A stretch of DNA of 64,000 nucleotides from Hominimerdicola alba (GTDB lineage Bacteria; Bacillota; Clostridia; Oscillospirales; Ruminococcaceae), in assembly GCF_900109655.1 (NCBI RefSeq), contig NZ_FOAT01000004.1, positions 62,001-126,000 on the forward strand, given 5' to 3'. The notes below the pieces were generated by a model. It worked only from the letters and a program-made list of their open reading frames with translations. It ran no database searches and was not told where the DNA came from. This document shows, one piece after another, positions 51,222 to 59,996 of the stretch; position 1 is the first letter of the stretch, and each line of letters starts with the position of its first letter. A program made the position numbers and the translations under genes.

Positions 51222-52163
51222 ATGAAAACAAAAGCAAAAGCCGCACTGATATCCGCTGCAGCAATAGTTGGGGTAGCAGGAGGAATATGGCTGACATGGT
51301 GCAGAGGCATCGACTATGAGAAGAGATACAAGGAGCTCTTTGACAAGACTTTCAAGGGTGATTACAAGATAACCGTGACGAAAAGCGGATTAACTTATAA
51401 TCCAAAAGCTCCGTTCAAAATACCTTTCAGATACAAGATTTATGATATCGAATATAAGGATAAAAACGGTAACGTTAGACATTTTGATCTCAACACCATG
51501 GCAGGTTATGAGAGTAGTGAATACGTAGATGAAAGCATTACCGATTACATAAAAAACAGATATAAAAAATCCGACTATTATGTAATGATATCTATTGTAA
51601 ATGATATAAATGATATTGCAAGGAAAGATGCTAACTATAATGTAATCCCGGAATATTTTGATGTAAAATATGACCCGGATGTTTCATCATTAAGCGCTAA
51701 GGGCGACGGCTATGAAATAGTTGTATTTCCTTTTGAAATCAGTTCGCTTTATGTCGATGGATATGGTCAAAATGACGATAAAATAGCTGAGTACATATCT
51801 CCAGAAAACTGCCCTGTACTATCTGATATCGATCTGAGTTCAGCTGCAAAAAGCAAGACCTATATGCTGAGTGTCACTATCAACATAAACGATGAAACTA
51901 AATATGATATGATCGATGAATTAACGGAAAAGGCAGATGCTTTTTGCAAAGAATATACGGCAGCTTCAGACGTTGGGGGAAATTACAAATACATCGTCAG
52001 AACAATTAAAGGTGAAAAAGATGAAACTGAAATCATTGATAGTAACAACGTATTTGTAATAAACGGTGAAAAAGTTGACTTAGACCCAAATGGGACTAAA
52101 GCATATAATAAGTACAAAGATATGATTGTTGAAAAATGCGGATATAACACATCCGATGAATAA
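51222..52163 (+). CDS. membrane-anchored extracytoplasmic protein, unknown
   Basis: A 313-residue protein with one N-terminal membrane segment (about 7-25) that is probably an uncleaved anchor, then a soluble outside domain. It is lysine-, tyrosine- and aspartate-rich, A+T-rich in base composition, and contains 'YKIYDIEYKDKNGNVRHFDL' and 'VVFPFEISSLYVDGYG'. No family recognised. It lies between the NfeD-like and flotillin genes in the same direction, so it may be part of that membrane complex. Confidence 0.75.
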   Translation: MKTKAKAALISAAAIVGVAGGIWLTWCRGIDYEKRYKELFDKTFKGDYKITVTKSGLTYNPKAPFKIPFRYKIYDIEYKDKNGNVRHFDLNTMAGYESSEYVDESITDYIKNRYKKSDYYVMISIVNDINDIARKDANYNVIPEYFDVKYDPDVSSLSAKGDGYEIVVFPFEISSLYVDGYGQNDDKIAEYISPENCPVLSDIDLSSAAKSKTYMLSVTININDETKYDMIDELTEKADAFCKEYTAASDVGGNYKYIVRTIKGEKDETEIIDSNNVFVINGEKVDLDPNGTKAYNKYKDMIVEKCGYNTSDE

Positions 52164-52174
52164 AGGAGAAGAAC

Positions 52175-52252
52175 ATGAAAAACATACTTCAGAAGTCCGT
52201 ATACCGATATGAATCGGACGGCAAGCAGTTCACAGGAACATACCGATGTTAA
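52175..52252 (+). CDS. candidate 25-residue small protein
   Basis: ATG with an ideal AAAGGAG site nine bases upstream, reading MKNILQKSVYRYESDGKQF then TGTYRC and stop. Its 3' end overlaps a hairpin (CAGGAACA / TGTTCCTG). It lies between the exported protein and the flotillin gene. No known relative; it may be a true small protein, a decayed gene or a leader peptide. Confidence 0.4.
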   Translation: MKNILQKSVYRYESDGKQFTGTYRC

Positions 52253-52348
52253 CCCCTGTTCCTGACAGAAAGATAAAGGAACATAGAACATAGAAAAAGA
52301 CAACATCTCACATAAACCAAATTCGTTTACTGACAAAGGAGATCTACT

Positions 52349-53809
52349 ATGGGAACCGAGACAATGATTATTATATGTGTTATAGTTGCGGTACTTTTCG
52401 CAGCGCTTATGGCTATACTTTCAAGATACAGAAAATGCCCTTCCGATAAGGTGCTGGTAATCTACGGTAAGGTAGGTACAGACAAGAACGGTCAGGCAAG
52501 AAGTGCCAGATGTATCCACGGCGGTGCGGCATTCATCATGCCTGTTATCCAGTCCTATGAGTACATGGATCTGACACCTATCTCCATCAACGTTGACCTG
52601 AAAAATGCACTGTCGAAGCAGAATATCCGTATCGATGTTCCTTCGAGATTCACAGTTGGTATCTCTACCGAACCCGGCATCATGCAGAATGCAGCTGAGA
52701 GACTTCTCGGACTGAAGCTGATGGAGATACAGGAACTGGCTAAGGATATCATCTTCGGTCAGCTGAGACTTATCATCGCTACAATGGATATCGAAGAGAT
52801 CAACTCCGACAGAGACAAGTTCCTGCTGGCAGTATCCAACAACGTTGAGATCGAGCTGAAAAAGATCGGTCTGAAACTGATAAACGTTAACGTTACCGAT
52901 ATCACAGACGAGTCCGGATATCTGGAAGCTCTCGGTAAAGAAGCTGCCGCTAAGGCTATCAACGACGCTAAGAAGAGCGTTGCTGAGAAGCACAGAGACG
53001 GTGAGATCGGTCAGTCCCACGCTCAGAAAGAGCAGAGGATCGAAGTTGCAGCTGCAAATGCTGACGCTATCAAGGGTGAGAACGATGCTAAGGTAGCTGT
53101 TGCACAGTCCGAGGCAGAGAGAAGAGAAAGAGAAGCAGAATCTCTGCGTAAGGCTACCGCTGCCGAGGCAGTTCAGGCTGCAAAGGCTAAGCAGGAAGCA
53201 TACATCGCTCAGCAGGAAGCAGAGCTTACAAGAGCAGAACTTGAAAAGGCAACCCAGAAGGCTGACGTTATCGTTAAGGCTGAGATCAGCAAGCAGCAGG
53301 CTGAGATCCAGGCTGAGGCACAGGCTGAAGTTACAAGACGTAAGGCAAAGGGTGAAGCTGACGCTATCTTCGCTAAGATGGAAGCTGAGGCTAAGGGTAA
53401 TCAGGAGATACTCACCAAGCAGGCAGAAGGTCTGAAGCAGATAGTTGCTGCTGCAGGCGGCGATGCAGATGCAGCCGTAAGACTCATCATCGCTGACAAG
53501 ATGGAGCAGCTGATAGCTATCCAGGTCGAGGCTATCAAGAACATCAAGATCGACAAGATCACTGTTTGGGACAGCGGCGCTAACGGCGGTCAGGGCGGCG
53601 GTTCTACCGCTAACTTCCTGAGCGGTCTGATGAAGAGCGTTCCTCCTCTGAACGATCTGTTCGAGCAGGCAGGTATGTCTCTGCCTGAGTTCCTTGGCAA
53701 GGACATGAAGGATGCTCTGGAGAAGTCCCGCGAAGAGGCTATCCAGAGAGTTGCTGAGGAAGAGACCAAGAAGCTCGGCGCTAATGACGTTGAGATAATC
53801 GAGCCATAG
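52349..53809 (+). CDS. flotillin-like protein (FloT/YqiK type)
   Basis: A 486-residue flotillin. One N-terminal membrane segment (about 4-24), then the PHB/band 7 domain ('CPSDKVLVIYGKVGT', 'GISTEPGIMQNAAERLLG', 'LKLINVNVTDITDESGYLEALG'). A long Ala/Glu-rich coiled coil (about 205-355) and a C-terminal oligomerisation tail follow. Flotillins organise membrane domains together with NfeD proteins. Here the His-rich NfeD-like gene is two genes upstream, so the yuaF-floT arrangement is retained with inserts. Confidence 0.93.
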   Translation: MGTETMIIICVIVAVLFAALMAILSRYRKCPSDKVLVIYGKVGTDKNGQARSARCIHGGAAFIMPVIQSYEYMDLTPISINVDLKNALSKQNIRIDVPSRFTVGISTEPGIMQNAAERLLGLKLMEIQELAKDIIFGQLRLIIATMDIEEINSDRDKFLLAVSNNVEIELKKIGLKLINVNVTDITDESGYLEALGKEAAAKAINDAKKSVAEKHRDGEIGQSHAQKEQRIEVAAANADAIKGENDAKVAVAQSEAERREREAESLRKATAAEAVQAAKAKQEAYIAQQEAELTRAELEKATQKADVIVKAEISKQQAEIQAEAQAEVTRRKAKGEADAIFAKMEAEAKGNQEILTKQAEGLKQIVAAAGGDADAAVRLIIADKMEQLIAIQVEAIKNIKIDKITVWDSGANGGQGGGSTANFLSGLMKSVPPLNDLFEQAGMSLPEFLGKDMKDALEKSREEAIQRVAEEETKKLGANDVEIIEP

Positions 53810-53845
53810 TCGGCTAAAACTCATATCACCTCAAAATAAAAAAGA

Positions 53846-53881
53846 TTCTGTCGGGTACGGCTCGTGCTGTGCCCGACAGAA
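53846..53881. other. hairpin after the flotillin gene
   Basis: TTCTGTCGGG (53846-53855) pairs perfectly with CCCGACAGAA (53872-53881). No T-run follows on the plus strand; on the minus strand the stem is followed by TCTTTTTTATTTTG. So it is not a standard terminator for flotillin and may instead stabilise the transcript end. Confidence 0.6.
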
Positions 53882-53916
53882 GCATTATCTCTGATGATAA
53901 TACAAAGGAGAACGAA

Positions 53917-55296
53917 ATGGTCATAAACATAAAAAAGTATTTGTCGGCAGCAGCTGCGCTTCTGCTTACGGTGACTATACCCGTCAGCTGCAATCATTCT
54001 TCAAAGTCCGCAAAAAGCGGTAATGCTGATGATCCCTCAAGTCAGACAGAGGAAAGTACAGAGATCTCACAGGGCAGCGATTACAAATTTGAGACAAAGA
54101 CACATCAGCTGGAGATAGACGGCAGTTATTATCAGGTGTACAGCAAGGAGATAAAATTCAATTATCTTGATAAACCATATGAGGAATGGCTTTCTTATGT
54201 AAGCCCATATGATGAATATGTACCTCTGTTATACAGCGATGACAGCGGATATTACACCACTCTGGATACCGTAGCTTTTGCTATACGCTACGCCTACGAG
54301 AACGGGATCGAGGAACTGGAATTCCCTGTTGAGTACGATTCTGCCCTTATTGACCTAGGCTGGCAGTACGCAGGACTTTCTTTTCCCGATGTCCCCATGA
54401 CGGCAGGAGGCTGCGAATACCAGCTTACAGAGAACGGATATTACCGTATGAAGCTTTCGGATTCTGTACTGAAAGCGGCTTCTCACACCGATGAAGTTAT
54501 TGCCGCCGCTAAGGAGATAGTCGAGAGCATACCGCCCGAATGTACCACTGATGCGGATAAAGCTTATTATCTTTATGACTGGGTATGTACAAATGTCGCC
54601 TATGACGAATACCATATAAACAGTACCGGTATGGTAAACAACGAACCGCAGTCAGTTTACGGAGCGATAGTAAAAAAGAGAGCCGTATGTGACGGTATCG
54701 CAAGTGCAATACAGCTGCTGTTCAATATGGCTGATATCGACTGCGGCAAGGTCGATGCAGATGCTATAAGTGCCGACGAATCGGGTCATGTCTGGAATTT
54801 CGCATACATCGGAGATGAGGTATGGGATTTCGATGCCACTTGGGATCTAAGAAACTATTACGAAACAGAGGACGATGAACTTACTTCCTTTGAAAATTCC
54901 GAATACTACAAATGGTTCGGTACTGAACGCAGTTCAAAGCTGGGAATGACCAACCTGAACGATAACTGCATATACTTCCTGCCGCCCACCGAAGAAAAGT
55001 TTTCCGCTGATTCTCCTGCGGCAAAGTGCGCGGATATCCTGGTGAACATTACAGATGAAAGCGACGACATCGAGTACATATACGACGGAAAATCACATAC
55101 ATCGGTGGAAAACGAAAAGCTGAGAGAAATTATCGATCAAAAGGGTCATGCGGTTTTGAAGTTCAATGATCCGTATCTTCTTGAAGGTTTCGACCATGAA
55201 CTTGAACTTTATCGTGAACCAATATATAAAGAGAAAGATAATTCAGAGCTGGTATATGAACTTGACCTTGAAAACTGTTTGCTAGAACTGAGATAG
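53917..55296 (+). CDS. transglutaminase-fold lipoprotein
   Basis: A 459-residue exported lipoprotein: lipobox 'TIPVSC' ending at C25, a Ser-rich linker, a beta-rich region, then a transglutaminase-like domain (about 215-320). The triad is cysteine in 'KKRAVCDGIASAIQLLF', histidine in 'SGHVWNFAYIGDEVW' and aspartate in 'DFDATWD'. Such proteins are often proteases or wall-associated enzymes. AAAGGAG precedes the ATG at 53917. No promoter was found after the flotillin hairpin, so read-through is possible. Confidence 0.87.
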   Translation: MVINIKKYLSAAAALLLTVTIPVSCNHSSKSAKSGNADDPSSQTEESTEISQGSDYKFETKTHQLEIDGSYYQVYSKEIKFNYLDKPYEEWLSYVSPYDEYVPLLYSDDSGYYTTLDTVAFAIRYAYENGIEELEFPVEYDSALIDLGWQYAGLSFPDVPMTAGGCEYQLTENGYYRMKLSDSVLKAASHTDEVIAAAKEIVESIPPECTTDADKAYYLYDWVCTNVAYDEYHINSTGMVNNEPQSVYGAIVKKRAVCDGIASAIQLLFNMADIDCGKVDADAISADESGHVWNFAYIGDEVWDFDATWDLRNYYETEDDELTSFENSEYYKWFGTERSSKLGMTNLNDNCIYFLPPTEEKFSADSPAAKCADILVNITDESDDIEYIYDGKSHTSVENEKLREIIDQKGHAVLKFNDPYLLEGFDHELELYREPIYKEKDNSELVYELDLENCLLELR

Positions 55297-55299
55297 CCA

Positions 55300-55346
55300 A
55301 TTAGCTCCGGTTTGCGCCTTACAGCATGCCAGAGCTAATAATTTTT
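55300..55346 (+). terminator. probable terminator of the lipoprotein gene
   Basis: ATTAGCTC...GAGCTAAT stem of eight bases with a long loop, followed by AATTTTTC. The following 450 bases are A+T-rich without any recognisable gene; they include the perfect palindrome GTTACAAAGTTTGTAAC at 55537-55553. Confidence 0.6.
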
Positions 55347-55788
55347 CATGTTTTATCTTTTAATTATTTTGAATTCGTGTAAAATCAACTAATATATTTA
55401 TTTCAAACGTTTTCTTAAAATATCTTGTTTTTGCCACAAGTTTCATATCATTATAATTTCTTTTAACTAAAGTCACAATCATAGCATTGATAAATATATT
55501 TAACATTCAATTTTCGCGATAAACAGGGCAAATTCGGTTACAAAGTTTGTAACAATTTTAGCATTGATCATCTGCGATATAAATTTCTGACACTGCAATA
55601 GGCAAAATGACAAAAACAGTTATAAAAATTCGTGAAAATCGCCAACAAATATATAAGAACAAACATTCCTATACTATATATTGTATGTGCTTATTTTATC
55701 ACAACTATATAGCTTGTAATTATTTTGTAACTAATGAACATAGCGTTTAAATTTAACTAAATATGCTTCACGTTAATAAACCTTATGG

Positions 55789-55817
55789 TTGACAATGCTA
55801 GTATTTTACTATATAAT
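55789..55817 (+). promoter_or_regulatory. promoter of the dockerin-glucosaminidase gene
   Basis: TTGACA, 17 bases, TATAAT, about 80 bases before the TTG start. Confidence 0.88.
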
Positions 55818-55897
55818 ATGAATACAACAAAACAAACAGTACGAGTTAAGAACAATCATAAAAATATGTCCCTTTTGTTCACCCGGAGGTGAGTTCG

Positions 55898-57676
55898 TTG
55901 ATACTTAAAAGAACAGCGGCTGTGCTCATGGCAGCGGCTATGATGTTTGGTACAGCTGCAGCATCTAGCAGCAATATCATCAAGGCTGCCGCAGCACAGG
56001 ATAGAAACGGTGTATGTTCATACACATATATAGACGTCAGAAAAGACGCAGATAAGAACTCGGCTGCCAAAGGCTGGCTGGACGGCGGAGATGCAGTTAG
56101 CATACTCGGCGAGAAATACGACAGCAACGGTACACTTTGGTATAAGATACAATATGAACTTCTTATAGGTTATGTTCCCGCAGCTTCTATATCGGTAAAC
56201 GGTTCTGCGTCAGCTGATTACAGCAGTGATTTTGAAAGCTATCTGGATTCTCAGGCTTTCCCTGAGAGTTACAGGATATATCTCAGAGAACTGCACAAAC
56301 AGCACCCCAACTGGATATTCAAGGCTCAGCACGTTGGTATCGACTGGAATACCGCTGTAAGCGAGGAGACCGTAGTCGGCAGGAACCTTGTTCACAATGG
56401 TGCTCCTGATTCATGGAAGTCCAGAGCGAAGGGAGCTTACGATCCAAACACCGATACATGGTATCAGTTGGATACAGGCTGGGTAGCAGCTTCTGACGGT
56501 ATAATAAAGTATTATCTCGACCCCAGAAATTTCCTGACCGAGAATTACATATTCATGTTTGAGAATCTCTCATACGACCCTGCTGTACATACAAAGGACG
56601 GCGTTGAGGCTATACTCCGCGGCACCTTCATGGACGGCGGATACACTTGCCCCGATACAGGCGAGTGGTATTCTTATGCAGATACATTTATGAAGGCAGC
56701 TGAGGTATCAGGCGTTTCGCCTTACCATCTTGCTTCGAGATGCCGCAATGAACAAGGCGTTTACGGTGCACCCCAGTCACTGGGTACAGTATCGGGCTAT
56801 GAGAATTATTTCAATTTCTTCGATGTCGGCGCTTACGCTACTGCTTCGATGACAGCCGGCGAAATGGCTGCAAAATATGCTTCCAACTACAATGACAGCT
56901 ATCTAATGCCCTGGACTAATCAGTACAGGTCTATAGTAGGCGGTTCGATATTCCTTGGCAACGGTTATATCACCAAAGAACAGGATACACTTTATCTTCA
57001 GAAGTTCGATATGACCGACGGCGGCAACGGATATTTCGCACATCAGTACATGACCTGTGTATTCGGACAAGCCAATGAAGCTGTCAGCCTGCTGAAAGCC
57101 TATAGTGATGAAGTTCTGGATTCTGCTATGGAATTCAAGATACCCGTATACAACAATATGCCTTCGTCACGTTGTCCCAAGCCTGATTCAGAATGGGACA
57201 ACAATGATTATCTCAGTTCTATGAGTATTTCGGGTGTCAGCATAAGCCCTGCTTTCAACAGCTATACTGAGTCATATACCGCTAAGGTATCGGCTGACAC
57301 CAAGAGCATCTACGTTTCGGCTAAAGCCAGCAGCAACAGCTCAGGTGTTTACGGCACAGGCGAGATAGCTCTTAAAGACGGCAAAAACACTATCGAGGTT
57401 TCATGCGTTTCACCTGCAGGAACCACCAGAGTATACAAGATCACTGTTAACAAAGCTTCCAAAACAACAAATACTACTGCAAAAAAGACATATTTGAAAT
57501 ACGATGTCAACGGCGACAACAAGGTAAATATAACCGATGTTATAGTTGTTTTAGCTCATATTTCAGGCAAGAAGTATCTGGTTTCGGCTGCTGAAAAAAG
57601 AGCTGATATCGACGGCAACGGCTTTGTCAATATGTCCGATGCTATGCTGATCATCAAAGCCGTTAAAGGTAAGTAA
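55898..57676 (+). CDS. dockerin-bearing glucosaminidase (autolysin)
   Basis: A 592-residue secreted protein. A signal peptide (about 1-30) is followed by an SH3-like domain (about 35-110) and an endo-beta-N-acetylglucosaminidase domain of the GH73/LytD type (about 130-400), with the catalytic glutamate probably in 'HLASRCRNEQGVYG'. A cadherin-like beta-sandwich (about 440-522) and a type I dockerin follow ('YDVNGDNKVNITDVIVVL', 'ADIDGNGFVNMSDAMLI'). The TTG start at 55898 is eight bases after GGAGG. The enzyme should cut peptidoglycan glycans; the dockerin would attach it to a cohesin-bearing surface scaffold. Confidence 0.9.
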   Translation: MILKRTAAVLMAAAMMFGTAAASSSNIIKAAAAQDRNGVCSYTYIDVRKDADKNSAAKGWLDGGDAVSILGEKYDSNGTLWYKIQYELLIGYVPAASISVNGSASADYSSDFESYLDSQAFPESYRIYLRELHKQHPNWIFKAQHVGIDWNTAVSEETVVGRNLVHNGAPDSWKSRAKGAYDPNTDTWYQLDTGWVAASDGIIKYYLDPRNFLTENYIFMFENLSYDPAVHTKDGVEAILRGTFMDGGYTCPDTGEWYSYADTFMKAAEVSGVSPYHLASRCRNEQGVYGAPQSLGTVSGYENYFNFFDVGAYATASMTAGEMAAKYASNYNDSYLMPWTNQYRSIVGGSIFLGNGYITKEQDTLYLQKFDMTDGGNGYFAHQYMTCVFGQANEAVSLLKAYSDEVLDSAMEFKIPVYNNMPSSRCPKPDSEWDNNDYLSSMSISGVSISPAFNSYTESYTAKVSADTKSIYVSAKASSNSSGVYGTGEIALKDGKNTIEVSCVSPAGTTRVYKITVNKASKTTNTTAKKTYLKYDVNGDNKVNITDVIVVLAHISGKKYLVSAAEKRADIDGNGFVNMSDAMLIIKAVKGK

Positions 57677-57706
57677 ATAAAGATCTTTGCGAAGTATAGT
57701 AATATA

Positions 57707-57747
57707 GACCGCCCTGTCAGGTATCTGTCGGGACGGTCGCTTTTTTG
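57707..57747 (+). terminator. terminator of the glucosaminidase gene
   Basis: GACCG-CCCTG...CGGGA-CGGTC stem (57707-57716 with 57729-57738) followed by GCTTTTTTG. Confidence 0.85.
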
Positions 57748-57767
57748 TTGGATATGACAAATTTCAC

Positions 57768-57796
57768 TTGACATTTAGGCAAATTAATATTATAAT
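57768..57796 (+). promoter_or_regulatory. promoter of the zinc-ribbon repeat gene
   Basis: TTGACA, 17 bases, TATAAT, about 77 bases before the ATG. Confidence 0.85.
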
Positions 57797-57873
57797 TATA
57801 ATAACCGAGATCTTATACGGTAGAGAATAAATTTACGGCAATGCCCCTCAGGCTTGTCGGGTCAGGAGGATAT

Positions 57874-59385
57874 ATGCTGATATGCAATAAATGCGGAAAA
57901 ACAAGCAAGCGCGGTAAATTCTGCGTGTACTGCGGCGGTGAGCTCACCGAGTTCTTTAAGCTGAAAACTGCCGAGAATAACAACGCCCCCAAGGGCACCT
58001 GCCCTCAGTGCGGAAAGGAGTACACAGAGGGTGGATTCTGCGTATTCTGCGGCACTAAGCTAGACAACAGTACGGTAACTGAAACTGTTGTGGAAGCTGT
58101 TCCGGTTGTTGAAACTGCTCCTGTTGCAGAGCCTGTTGTTGAAACTCAGGCTATTGACGAGCCCGAGCCTGCCGCTACACCTGAGCCTGTGCCAGAAGTT
58201 GAAACAGCTCCCGTTGCCGAAACTGCTCCCATAGCTGAGACTGCTCCTGCTGAGGAGAGCCAGCTGAAATGCAGTGAATGCGGAAAGATACACAGCACCG
58301 GAAAATTCTGCACCGCTTGCGGCGGAAGTCTTGTGCCAGCGAACGCGCCTGCGGCTGAAACAATATCCGACAAGCTTGCCTGCGTAGTCTGCGGAAAAGT
58401 ACATGATGGCGGAAAGTTCTGTACCTCCTGCGGCGGCGAGTTGAAACCTGTGGGCGAGGCTGTTGAAGCACCTGGCACCGCTCCCTCACTGACCAAAGAA
58501 CCCGAGGCAGCGCCTGTAATAGAAAGCGCTCCTGTAGTTGATACTCCTGTCGGCGGACTTAAATGCGAAGTCTGCGGCAAACCCCATGATAAGGGCAAGT
58601 TCTGCACTTCATGCGGCGGTAAGCTTGTTTCTGCTTCTAACGAAACCGCTCCCGCGGCGGTCATCGAAAGCACTCCTGTGGCTGAAACTCCTGCAGGCGG
58701 ACTTAAATGCGAAGTATGCGGCAAGCCACATGATAATGGCAAATTCTGCACTTCCTGTGGCGGAAAGCTCATCTCTGCGGCTAACGATACTGCTCCTGCA
58801 AATACAGAAGCTCCCTCAGCTGAATGGCTGAAATGCGCTGTTTGCGGCAAGCTTCACGACAAAGGCAAATTCTGCACAGCTTGCGGAGGTCAGCTTGTTT
58901 CTGCAAGCGCGGCAGTTGATCCAACTCCTGCTGTACCCACACCTGCCGAGCCTGTGGCTTCGGTAATACCTACGCCTGTATCCGCTCCCCTGCCAAATAA
59001 TCCGACGGCACCTGTTTCTGTACCATCGGATGCGAGCGCAGAAGCTTCGGGCAAACTGGTATGCAAGGTTTGCGGCAAGATTCTGGATAAGGGCAAGTTC
59101 TGCACAGCCTGCGGCGGCGAACTTGTTCCGATGGACACCCAGTCTGTGACCGCACCTATTGCTGATAACAGCGGTCTTATTTGCCCCACCTGTGGCAAAA
59201 CTTTCGAACGCGGCAAATTCTGCACGGTTTGCGGTTCAACACTTGTGGCACAGAATGCGGCTCCAGCGGCACCTGTAAATGACGGCAAGCTGCACTGCGT
59301 ACAGTGCGGCGCTGTATTCGATCACGGCAAATTCTGCACCTCCTGCGGAGGTCAGCTTGTGACTTCGGATAAGCTGAATGTCTGA
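57874..59385 (+). CDS. protein with ten zinc-ribbon repeats
   Basis: A 503-residue protein made of ten C-x2-C...C-x2-C modules of about 19 residues ('CEVCGKPHDKGKFCTSCGG' is typical), separated by Ala/Pro/Thr/Val/Glu linkers of 20-70 residues. There is no signal peptide, membrane segment or other domain. AGGAGG lies four bases before the ATG at 57874. Modules 5 and 6 are nearly identical at the protein level, which points to recent duplication. Function unknown; tandem ribbons suggest binding to several protein or nucleic-acid partners, or zinc storage. A 154-residue gene follows. Confidence 0.88.
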   Translation: MLICNKCGKTSKRGKFCVYCGGELTEFFKLKTAENNNAPKGTCPQCGKEYTEGGFCVFCGTKLDNSTVTETVVEAVPVVETAPVAEPVVETQAIDEPEPAATPEPVPEVETAPVAETAPIAETAPAEESQLKCSECGKIHSTGKFCTACGGSLVPANAPAAETISDKLACVVCGKVHDGGKFCTSCGGELKPVGEAVEAPGTAPSLTKEPEAAPVIESAPVVDTPVGGLKCEVCGKPHDKGKFCTSCGGKLVSASNETAPAAVIESTPVAETPAGGLKCEVCGKPHDNGKFCTSCGGKLISAANDTAPANTEAPSAEWLKCAVCGKLHDKGKFCTACGGQLVSASAAVDPTPAVPTPAEPVASVIPTPVSAPLPNNPTAPVSVPSDASAEASGKLVCKVCGKILDKGKFCTACGGELVPMDTQSVTAPIADNSGLICPTCGKTFERGKFCTVCGSTLVAQNAAPAAPVNDGKLHCVQCGAVFDHGKFCTSCGGQLVTSDKLNV

Positions 59386-59406
59386 ACTCTCGACAGATGT
59401 ATTGAT

Positions 59407-59871
59407 ATGACAAAAAAATCATATGGCAGATTAATTCTCGGCGGTCACGATTTTCAGGTCAAAGACTGCGGAATGACAAAGTTCTATATATTCGACAACG
59501 ACGAGGACATTGACGAGGAGCGGGATATCATAACCAAAACCGTTTCCATGGAAGTCAGCTTTGAAAAAGGGAGTTTCGACAATGAAGAGATCACTCCTAG
59601 GCTGAATATAAATGAGTTTCCCACGGGAAAAACTACTCTCAGTGAAATGATCGGCATGGAGTTTGAAGTATCGAGTATCAAAGAAGCCTTTGAGCGCGAG
59701 GATACTTTGTATGTCTTTGAACATGAGCCGCTAGTAAACTACAAATGGTCTATCATCGGCGTTGAAGATAATCTCGTGCACGTTAAGATAAGCGGAACTG
59801 CTATTACGGACGGCTACTCAAAGCCTCCTAAAACTGCGGTATTTGAGGGTGAGTTCTGGCTCGCGCATTAA
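59407..59871 (+). CDS. hypothetical protein following the zinc-ribbon gene
   Basis: A 154-residue soluble acidic protein, MTKKSYGRLILGGHDFQVKDCG..., with alternating beta strands and 'VSMEVSFEKGSFDNEEITPRLNIN'. No family recognised. Its ATG follows the zinc-ribbon stop by 21 bases without a good ribosome binding site, so it is probably translated through coupling. A strong terminator follows. Confidence 0.7.
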   Translation: MTKKSYGRLILGGHDFQVKDCGMTKFYIFDNDEDIDEERDIITKTVSMEVSFEKGSFDNEEITPRLNINEFPTGKTTLSEMIGMEFEVSSIKEAFEREDTLYVFEHEPLVNYKWSIIGVEDNLVHVKISGTAITDGYSKPPKTAVFEGEFWLAH

Positions 59872-59889
59872 CCAAATAATGGATAACAA

Positions 59890-59941
59890 GGTATCGGCTT
59901 CAGCGGTGATAACGTATCATCGCTGATGTCGATGCTTTTTT
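59890..59941 (+). terminator. terminator of the zinc-ribbon operon
   Basis: A long imperfect stem, GTATCGGCTTCAGCGGTGATA against its near-complement TATCATCGCTGATGTCGATGC with a three-base loop, then TTTTTTATTC. Confidence 0.85.
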
Positions 59942-59949
59942 ATTCGCGT

Positions 59950-59990
59950 ACAAGAAAGCACTTCTGACAGTATTTGTCAAAAGTGCCTTT
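59950..59990 (-). terminator. terminator of the Ter-type cluster
   Basis: Minus strand: AAAGGCACTTTTGACA pairs with TGTCAGAAGTGCTTT, followed by CTTG; it lies just past the HAD gene stop codon. Confidence 0.75.
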
Positions 59991-59996
59991 AATAGG

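Noticed and set aside
52421-53824. 467-codon minus-strand frame rich in Leu/Ser/Cys
   Set aside because: Antisense shadow of the flotillin coiled coil; codon bias follows the plus strand gene.
58146-58850. 234-codon minus-strand frame
   Set aside because: Antisense of the zinc-ribbon repeats; its apparent repeats come from the real gene.
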